DNA from: Meghimatium bilineatum
Lineage: Eukaryota; Mollusca; Gastropoda; Stylommatophora; Philomycidae
Length of the DNA stretch: 64,000 nt
Assembly: GCA_034231615.1 (NCBI GenBank)
Contig: CM067309.1
Location: 35,214,780-35,278,779 of the forward strand
Direction: 5' to 3'
In this document: positions 54,534 to 64,000 of the stretch, piece by piece
How positions within the stretch are numbered: the stretch's first letter is position 1
How the letters are laid out: each line of letters begins with the position of its first letter
Program-made: the position numbers and the translations under genes
Notes under the pieces: model-generated
What the model saw: only the letters and a program-made list of their open reading frames with translations
Database searches by the model: none
Told to the model about the DNA's origin: nothing

Positions 54534-54803
54534 GTGTTGAAAAGTTTGAAAATGAAAATCAAAAAATATATTTCTAGTGATACTCTAACGGTAGATACAT
54601 TTATGAGATGTGTTGAAAAGATTGAAAAAGAAAATAAAAAATATATTTCTTATGATAAACTACCGGTAGATACATTTATGAGAAGTGTTGAAAACTTTGA
54701 AAAAGAAAATAAAAAATATATTTCTAATGATAAACTACCGGTAGATACATTTATGAAATGTGTTGAAAAGTTTGAAAAAGAAAATAAAAAAATATATTTC
54801 TAA
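54534..54803 (+). other. Longest open stretch of the array (89 codons), not called a gene
   Basis: Here and at 56,110-56,379 three successive units keep a 75-bp period, so one frame stays open for 89 codons. It reads about three and a half copies of a 25-residue motif with the parts KYISNDKLPVDTFM and RSVEKFEKENKK. It stops when a unit with one more A brings TAA TGA into frame. I do not recognise the motif. It is listed because it is the best case for former coding capacity, not because I believe it is expressed. Confidence 0.35.
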
Positions 54804-57800
54804 TGATAAACTACCTGTAGATACATTTATGAGATGTGTTGAAAAGTTTGAAAATGAAAAAAATATATTTCTAGTGATAAACTAGAAACATTTATGAAAT
54901 GTGTTGAAAAGTTTGAAAAAGAAAATAAAAAATATATTCTAATGATAAACTACCTGTAGATACATTTATGAGAAGTGTTGAAAAGTTTGAAAAAGAAAAT
55001 AAAAAAATATATTTCTAATGATAAACTACTGGTAGATACATTTATGAGAAGTGTTGAAAAGTTTGAAAAAAGAAAATTAAAAAATATATTTCTAATGATA
55101 AACTACCGGTAGATACATTTATGAGATGAGTTGAAAAGATTGAAAAAGAAAATAAAAAAATATATTTCTTATGATAAACTACCGGTATATACATTTATGA
55201 GATGTGTTGAAAAGTTTGAAATTCAAAAAATATATTTCTTATGATAAACTGGATATATTTATGAAATGTGTTGAAAAGTTTGGAAAAGAAAATAAAAAAA
55301 TATATTTCTAGTGATAAACTAGATACATTTATGAAATGTGTTGAAAAGTTTGAAAAAGAAAATGAAAATATATATTTCTAGTGATAATCTACTGGTAGGT
55401 ACATTTATGAGATGTGTTGAACAGTTTGAAAATCAAAAAAATATATTTCTAATGATAAACTAGATACATTTATGAAATGTGTTGAAAAGTTTCAAAATCA
55501 AAGAAATATTTTTCTAATAATAAACTAGATACATTGCTGAAATGTGTTGAAAAGTTTCAAAATCAAAGAAATATTTTTCTAATTATAAATTACATACATT
55601 TATGAAATGTGTTGAAAAGTTTGAAAAAGAAAATAAAAAATATATTTCTAATGATAAACTACCGGTAGATACATTTATGAGAAGTGTTGAAAAGTTTGAA
55701 AAAGAAAATAAAAAAATATATTTCTAATGATAAACTTCCGGTAGATACATTTATGAAATGTGTTGAAAAGTTTTAAAAAAAAATAAAAAAATATATTTCT
55801 GATGATAAACTACTGGTAGATACATTTATGAGATGTGTTGAAAAGTTTGAAAAAGAAAATAAAAAACTATATTTCTAATGATAAACTACCGGTAGATACA
55901 TTTATGAGAAGTGTTGAAAAGTTTGAAAATGAAAAAAATATATTTCTAGTGATAATCTAGATATATTTATGAAATGTGTTGAAAAGTGTGAAAATCAAAA
56001 AATATATTTCTAATGATAAACTGGATATATTTATGAAATGTGTTGAAAAGTTTGGAAAAGAAAATCAAAAAATATATTTCTAGTGATAAACTATATACAT
56101 TTATGAAATGTGTTGAAAAGTTTGAAAATGAAAATCAAAAAATATATTTCTAGTGATACTCTAACGGTAGATACATTTATGAGATGTGTTGAAAAGATTG
56201 AAAAAGAAAATAAAAAATATATTTCTTATGATAAACTACCGGTAGATACATTTATGAGAAGTGTTGAAAAGTTTGAAAAAGAAAATAAAAAATATATTTC
56301 TAATGATAAACTTCCGGTAGATACATTTATGAAATGTGTTGAAAAGTTTGAAAAAGAAAATAAAAAAATATATTTCTAATGATAAACTACCTGTAGATAG
56401 ATACATTTATGAGATGTGTTGAAAAGTTTGAAAATGAAAAAAATATATTTCTAGTGATAAACTAGATACATTTATGAAATGTGTTGAAAAGTTTGAAAAA
56501 GAAAATAAAAAATATATTTCTAATGATAAACTACCGGTAGATACATTTATGAGAAGTGTTGAAAAGTTTGAAAAAGAAAATAAAAAAATATATTTCTAAT
56601 GATAAACTACTGGTAGATACATTTATGAGAAGTGTTGAAAAGTTTTAAAAAGAAAATTAAAAAATATATTTCTAATGATAAACTACCGGTAGATACATTT
56701 ATGAGATGAGTTGAAAAGATTGAAAAAGAAAATAAAAAAATATATTTCTTATGATAAACTACCGGTATATACATTTATGAGATGTGTTGAAAAGTTTGAA
56801 ATTCAAAAAATATATTTCTTATGATAAACTGGATATATTTATGAAATGTGTTGAAAAGTTTGGAAAAGAAAATAAAAAAAAATATTTCTTGTGATAAACT
56901 AGATACATTTATGAAATGTGTTGAAAAGTTTGAAAAAGAAAATAAAAAAAATATTTCTAATGATAAACTACCAGTAGATACATTTATGAGAAGTGTTGAA
57001 AAGTTTGAAAAAGAAAATAAAAAAATATATTTCTAATGATAAACTTCCGGTAGATACATTTATGAAATGTGTTGAAAAGTTTTTAAAAAAAATAAAAAAA
57101 TATATTTCTGATGATAAACTACTGGTAGATACATTTATGAGATGTGTTGAAAAGTTTGAAAAAGAAAATAAAAAACTATATTTCTAATGATAAACTACCG
57201 GTAGATACATTTATGAGAAGTGTTGAAAAGTTTGAAAATGAAAAAGATATATTTCTAGTGATAATCTAGATATATTTATGAAATGTGTTGAAAAGTGTGA
57301 AAAAGAAAATGAAAATATATATTTCTAGTGATAATCTACTGGTAGATACATTTATGAGATGTGTTGAACAGTTTGAAAATCAAAAAAATATATTTCTAAT
57401 GATAAACTAGATACATTTATAAAATCCGTTGAAAAGTTTCAAAATCAAAGAAATATTTTTCTAATAATAAACTAGATACATTGCTGAAATGTGTTGAAAA
57501 GTTTCAAAATCAAAGAAATATTTTTCTAATTATAAATTACATACATTTATGAAATATGTTGAAAAGTTTGAAAATGAAAATAAAAAAATATATTTCTAGT
57601 GATACTCTACCAGTAGATACATTTATGAGATGTGTTGAAAAGATTGAAAAAGAAAATAAAAAAATATATTTCTTATGATAAACTACCGGTAGATACATTT
57701 ATGAGAAGTGTTGAAAAGTTTGAAAAAGAAAATAAAAAATATATTTCTAATGATAAACTACCGGTAGATACATTTATGAGAAGTGTTGAAAAGTTTGAAA

Positions 57801-59179
57801 ATGAAAAAAATATATTTCTAGTGATAAACTAGATATATTTATGAAATGTGTTGAAAAGTGTGAAAATCAAAAAATATATTTCTAATGATAAACTGGATAT
57901 ATTTATGAAATGTGTTGAAAAGTTTGGAAAAGAAAATCAAAAAATATATTTCTAGTGATAAACTATATACATTTATGAAATGTGTTGAAAAGTTTGAAAA
58001 TGAAAATCAAAAAATATATTTCTAGTGATACTCTACCGGTAGATACATTTATGAGATGTGTTGAAAAGATTGAAAAAGAAAATAAAAAATATATTTCTTA
58101 TGATAAACTACCGGTAGATACATTTATGAGAAGTGTTGAAAAGTTTGAAAAAGAAAATAAAAAAATATATTTCTAATGATAAACTACCGGTAGATACATT
58201 TATGAAATGTGTTGAAAAGTTTGAAAAAGAAAATAAAAAAATATATTTCTAATGATAAACTACCTGTAGATACATTTATGAGATGTGTTGAAAAGTTTGA
58301 AAATGAAAAAAATATATTTCTAGTGATAAACTAGATACATTTATGAGATGTGTTGAAAAGTTTGAAAAAGAAAATAAAAAATTTATTTCTAATGATAAAC
58401 TACCGGTAGATACATTTATGAGAAGTGTTGAAAAGTTTGAAAAAGAAAATAAAAAAATATATTTCTAATGATAAACTACTGGTAGATACATTTATGAGAA
58501 GTGTTGAAAAGTTTGAAAAAGAAAATTAAAAAATATATTTCTAATGATAAACTACCGGTAGATACATTTATGAGATGAGTTGAAAAGATTGAAAAAGAAA
58601 ATAAAAAAATATATTTCTAATGATAAACTACCGGTATATACATTTATGAGATGTGTTAAAAAGTTTGAAATTCAAAAAATATATTTCTTATGATAAACTG
58701 GATATATTTATGAAATGTGTTGAAAAGTTTGGAAAAGAAAATAAAAAAATATATTTCTAATGATAAACTAGATACATTTATGAAATGTGTTGAAAAGTTT
58801 CAAAATCAACTAAATATATTTGTAATGATAAAAACTAGATACATTTATGAAATGTGTTGAAAAATTTCAAAAAGAAAATGAAAATATATATTTCTAGTGA
58901 TAATCTACTGGTAGAATTTATGAGATGTGTTGAAAAGTTTGAAAATGAAAAAAATATATTTCTTGTGATAAACTAGATACATTTATGAAATGTGCTGAAA
59001 AGTTTGAAAAAGAAAATCAAAAAATAAATTTCTATTGATACACTATATACACTTATGAAATGTGTTGAAAAGTTTGAAATTCAAAAAATATATTTCTTAT
59101 GATAAACTGGATATATTTATGAAATGTGTTGAAAAGTTTGGAAAAGAAAATAAAAAAATATATTTCTAATGATAAACTA

Positions 59180-61500
59180 CCTGTAGATACATTTATGAAA
59201 TGTGTTGAAAAGTTTGAAAAAGAAAATCAAAAATAAATTTCTATTGATACACTATATACACTTATGAAATGTGTTGAAAAGTTTGAAAATCAAAAAATAT
59301 ATTTCTAATGATAAACTGGATATATTTATGAAATGTGTTGAAAAGTTTGGAAAAGAAAATCAAAAAATATATTTCCAGTGATAAACTATATACATTTATG
59401 AAATGTGTTGAAAAGTTTGAAAATGAAAATCAAAAAATATATTTCTAGTGATAATCTACCTGTAGATACATTTATGAGATGTGTTGAAAAGATTGAAAAA
59501 GAAAATTAAAAAAAATATTTCTTATGATAAACTACTGGTAGATACATTTATGAGAAGTGTTGAAAAGTTTGAAAAAGAAAATAAAAAAATATATTTCTAA
59601 TGATAAACTACCGGTAGATACATTTATGAGAAGTGTTGAAAAGTTTGAAAAAGACAATAAAAAAATATATTTCTAGTGATAATCTACCGGTAGATATATT
59701 TATGAGATGTGTTGAAAAGTTTGAAAAAGAAAATCACAAAAAAAAATTTCTATTGATACACTATATACACTTATGAAATGTGTTAAAAAGTTTGAAAATC
59801 AAAAAATATATTTCTAATGATTAACTGGATATATTTATGAAATGTGTTGAAAAGATTGGAAAAGAAAATCAAAAAATATATTTCTAGTGATAAACTATAT
59901 ACATTTATGAAATGTGTTGAAAAGTTTGAAAATGAAAATCAAAAAATATATTTCTAGTGATACTCTACCGGTAGATACATTTATGAAATGTGTTGAAAAG
60001 TTTAAAAAAAGAAAATAAAAAAATATATTTCTAATGATAAACTACTGGTAGATACATTTATGAGATGTGTTGAAAAGTGTGAAAAAGAAAATAAAAAAAT
60101 ATATTTCTAATGATAAACTACCTGTAGATACATTTATGAGATGTGTTGAAAAGTTTGAAAATGAAAAAAATATATTTCTAGTGATAAATTACATACATTT
60201 ATGAAATGTGTTGAAAAGTTTGAAAAAGAAAATAAAAAATATATTTCTAATGATAAACTACCGGTAGATACATTTATGAGATGAGTTGAAAAGATTGAAA
60301 AAGAAAATAAAAAAATATATTTCTAATGATAAACTACCGGTATATACATTTATGAGATGTGTTGAAAAGTTTGAAATTCAAAAAATATATTTCTTATGAT
60401 AAACTGGATATATTTATGAAATGTGTTGAAAAGTTTGGAAAAGAAAATAAAAAAATATATTTCTAATGATAAACTAGATACATTTATGAAATGTGTTGAA
60501 AAGTTTCAAAATCAACTAAATATATTTGTAATGATAAAAACTAGATACATTTATGAAATGTGTTGAAAAATTTCAAAAAGAAAATGAAAATATATATTTC
60601 TAGTGATAATCTACTGGTAGAATTTATGAGATGTGTTGAAAAGTTTGAAAATGAAAAAAATATATTTCTTGTGATAAACTAGATACATTTATGAAATGTG
60701 TTGAAAAGTTTGAAAAAGAAAATCAAAAATAAATTTCTATTGATACACTATATACACTTATGAAATGTGTTGAAAAGTTTGAAAATCAAAAAATATATTT
60801 CTAATGATAAACTGGATATATTTATGAAATGTGTTGAAAAGTTTGGAAAAGAAAATCAAAAAATATATTTCCAGTGATAAACTATATACATTTATGAAAT
60901 GTGTTGAAAAGTTTGAAAATGAAAATCAAAAAATATATTTCTAGTGATAATCTACCTGTAGATACATTTATGAGATGTGTTGAAAAGATTGAAAAAGAAA
61001 ATTAAAAAAAATATTTCTTATGATAAACTACTGGTAGATACATTTATGAGAAGTGTTGAAAAGTTTGAAAAAGAAAATAAAAAAATATATTTCTAATGAT
61101 AAACTACCGGTAGATACATTTATGAGAAGTGTTGAAAAGTTTGAAAAAGACAATAAAAAAATATATTTCTAGTGATAATCTACCGGTAGATATATTTATG
61201 AGATGTGTTGAAAAGTTTGAAAAAGAAAATCACAAAAAAAAATTTCTATTGATACACTATATACACTTATGAAATGTGTTAAAAAGTTTGAAAATCAAAA
61301 AATATATTTCTAATGATTAACTGGATATATTTATGAAATGTGTTGAAAAGATTGGAAAAGAAAATCAAAAAATATATTTCTAGTGATAAACTATATACAT
61401 TTATGAAATGTGTTGAAAAATTTGAAAATGAAAATCAAAAAATATATTTCTAGTGATACTCTACCGGTAGATACATTTATGAAATGTGTTGAAAAGTTTG
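59180..61500 (+). repeat. 1,496-bp tandem duplication
   Basis: About 59,180-60,020 recurs at 60,676-61,516 with an offset of 1,496 bp (markers 59,225/60,721 and 59,401/60,897). Both copies share the rare TTTCCAGTGATAAAC variant and a CACAAAAAAAAATTTC unit. Left of it the offset is 1,706 (58,621/60,327), so one copy has lost about 210 bp. Confidence 0.82.
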
Positions 61501-64000
61501 AAAAAGAAAATAAAAAAATATATTTCTAATGATAAACTACCTGTAGATACATTTATGAGATGTGTTGAAAAGTTTGAAAATGAAAAAAATATATTTCTAG
61601 TGATAAATTACATACATTTATGAAATGTGTTGAAAAGTTTGAAAAAGAAAATAAAAAATATATTTCTAATGATAAACTACCGGTAGAAACATTTATGAGA
61701 AGTGTTGAAAAGTTTGAAAAAGAAAATAAAAAAATATATTTCTAATGATAAACTACTGGTAGATACATTTATGAGAAGTGTTGAAAAGTTTGAAAAAGAA
61801 AATAAAAAAATATATTTCTAATGATAAACTACCGGTAGATACATTTATGAGATGAGTTGAAAAGATTGAAAAAGAAAATAAAAAAATATATTTCTTATGA
61901 TAAACTACCGGTAGATACATTTATGAGATGTGTTGAAAAGTTTGAAAATCAAAATAATATATTTCTAATGATAAACTAGATACATTTATGAAATGTGTTG
62001 AAAAGTTTCAAAATCAACTAAATATATTTGTAATGATAAAAACTAGATACATTTATGAAATGTGTTGAAAAATTTCAAAAAGAAAATCAAAAAATAAATT
62101 TCTATTGATAAACTATATACGCTTATGAAATGTGTTGAAAAGTTTGAAAAAGAAAATGAAAAGATATATTTCTAGTGATAATCTACTGGTAGAATTTATG
62201 AGATGTGTTGAAAAGTTTGAAAATGAAAAAAATATATTTCTAGTGATAAACTAGATACATTTATGAAATGTGTTGAAAAGTTTGAAAAAGAAAATCAAAA
62301 AATAAATTTCTATTGATACACTATATACACTTATGAAATGTGTTGAAAAGTTTGAAAATCAAAAAATATATTTCTAATGATAAACTGGATATATTTATGA
62401 AATGTGTTGAAAAGTTTGGAAAATAAAATAAAAAAATATATTTCTAGCGATAAACTATATACATTTATGAAATGTGTTGAAAAGTTTGAAAATGAAAATC
62501 AAAAAATATATTTCTAGTGATAATCTACCGGTAGATACATTTATGAGATGTGTTGAAAAGATTGAAAAAGAAAATAAAAAAATATATTTCTAATGATAAA
62601 CTTCCGGTAGATACATTTATGAAATGTGTTGAAAAGTTTTTAAAAAAAATAAAAAAATATATTTCTGATGATAAACTACTGGTAAATACATTTATGAGAT
62701 GTGTTGAAAAGTTTGAAAAAGAAAATAAAAAACTATATTTCTAATGATAAACTACCGGTAGATACATTTATGAGAAGTGTTGAAAAGTTTGAAAATGAAA
62801 AAAATATATTTCTAGTGATAATCTAGATATATTTATGAAATGTGTTGAAAAGTGTGAAAAAGAAAATGAAAATATATATTTCTAGTGATAATCTACTGGT
62901 AGATACATTTATGAGATGTGTTGAACAGTTTGAAAATCAAAAAAATATATTTCTAATGATAAACTAGATACATTTATAAAATCCGTTGAAAAGTTTCAAA
63001 ATCAAAGAAATATTTTTCTAATAATAAACTAGATACATTGCTGAAATGTGTTGAAAAGTTTCAAAATCAAAGAAATATTTTTCTAATTATAAATTACATA
63101 CATTTATGAAATATGTTGAAAAGTTTGAAAATAAAAAAAAATATTTCTAATAATAAACTATATACATTTATGAAATGTGTTGAAAAGTTTGAAAATGAAA
63201 ATCAAAAAATATATTTCTAGTGATACTCTACCGGTAGATACATTTATGAGATGTGTTGAAAAGATTGAAAAAGAAAATAAAAAAATATATTTCTTATGAT
63301 AAACTACCGGTAGATACATTTATGAGAAGTGTTGAAAAGTTTGAAAAAGAAAATAAAAAATATATTTCTAATGATAAACTACCTGTAGATACATTTATGA
63401 GAAGTGTTGAAAAGTTTGAAAAAGAAAATAAAAAACTATATTTCTAATGATAAACTACCGGTAGATACATTTATGAGAAGTGTTGAAAAGTTTGAAAATG
63501 AAAAAAATATATTTCTAGTGATAAACTAGATATATTTATGAAATGTGTTGAAAAGTGTGAAAATCAAAAAATATATTTCTAATGATAAACTGGATATATT
63601 TATGAAATGTGTTGAAAAGTTTGGAAAAGAAAATCAAAAAATATATTTCTAGTGATAAACTATATACATTTATGAAATGTGTTGAAAAGTTTGAAAATGA
63701 AAATCAAAAAATATATTTCTAGTGATACTCTACCGGTAGATACATTTATGAGATGTGTTGAAAAGATTGAAAAAGAAAATAAAAAATATATTTCTTATGA
63801 TAAACTACCGGTAGATACATTTATGAGAAGTGTTGAAAAGTTTGAAAAAGAAAATAAAAAAATATATTTCTAATGATAAACTACTGGTAGATACATTTAT
63901 GAAATGTGTTGAAAAGTTTGAAAAAGAAAATAAAAAAAAATATTTCTAATGATAAACTACCTGTAGATACATTTATGAGATGTGTTGAAAAGTTTGAAAA

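Larger units (their letters stand above)
10838..64000 (+). repeat. 53-kb tandem satellite array, 65-76 bp units
   Basis: From about 10,838 to the right edge the sequence is a head-to-tail array with no unrelated insert. A full unit of 75-76 bp runs: AATGATAAACTACCGGTAGA, TACATTTATGAGAAGTGTTG, AAAAGTTTGAAAAAGAAAAT, then an A-run and TATATTTCT. Shorter forms lack CCGGTA (70 bp: TAAACTAGATAC, TAAACTATATAC or TAAACTGGATAT) or carry CAAAATCAAAGAAATATTTT (65 bp, often with GATACATTGCTG). Length divided by unit size gives roughly 740 copies. The first units (10,838-11,100) and the right part (50-64 kb) differ in composition: the right part has more 75-bp units. All units point the same way. The variant order is repeated in large blocks. 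It ends outside the window. Confidence 0.97.

Noticed and set aside
18917..63873. The many 60-69 codon plus-strand open frames as separate genes
   Set aside because: They are pieces of the same repeat between frame-breaking A7 units. Each starts at the ATG made by GTGTTGAAAAG neighbours or internal Met codons and has no independent signal.
10838..64000. CRISPR array
   Set aside because: Repeats are contiguous variants of one unit with no unrelated spacers, and the sequence is clearly from a eukaryote.
10838..64000. CENP-B box in the satellite
   Set aside because: The unit has only one CpG (ACCGGT) and nothing resembling the two-CpG CENP-B box.

Overview
The window is AT-rich eukaryotic DNA, almost certainly from an invertebrate animal. 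It has no intact gene. The evidence for an animal host is a decayed Polinton (Maverick) element plus at least three families of non-LTR retrotransposons and a short SINE-like element. The LINE protein fragments look like families common in arthropods and molluscs, but I cannot name the species.

Layout. (1) 1-769: unrecognised flank, a 32-33 bp minisatellite and an (AT)n tract. (2) 770-10,760: a dead Polinton-like element. From left to right it holds: a zinc-ribbon plus phospholipase-A2-like gene (-), an adenain-like cysteine protease (+), a protein-primed family B DNA polymerase (-), a small Cys-rich ORF (-), a retrovirus-like integrase (+), and an ankyrin-repeat gene with a SOCS-box-like tail (-). 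All carry stops or frameshifts. No capsid or packaging ATPase gene is visible and I find no terminal inverted repeats. (3) Ten retrotransposon insertions sit inside this element. Several have clean target-site duplications (TSDs), which allow the history of insertion to be read. (4) 10,838-64,000: one uninterrupted tandem array of about 53 kb, running off the right edge. Its units are 65-76 bp, roughly 740 copies by length, and it contains nested higher-order block duplications (offsets of 1,210, 1,500, 2,224, 2,504, 4,797 and 11,803 bp among others).

The most unusual part is the array. The longest unit form is 75 bp (25 codons) and has one open + frame, which gives short runs of a lysine/glutamate-rich 25-residue repeat. 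Most units have one extra A in a poly-A run, which throws the frame into tandem stops. The only CpG of the unit lies in an 8-bp palindrome and varies towards TG and CA, as expected if it is methylated. Whether this is a satellite that looks coding by chance or the wreck of a repeat-protein gene cannot be settled from sequence reading alone.
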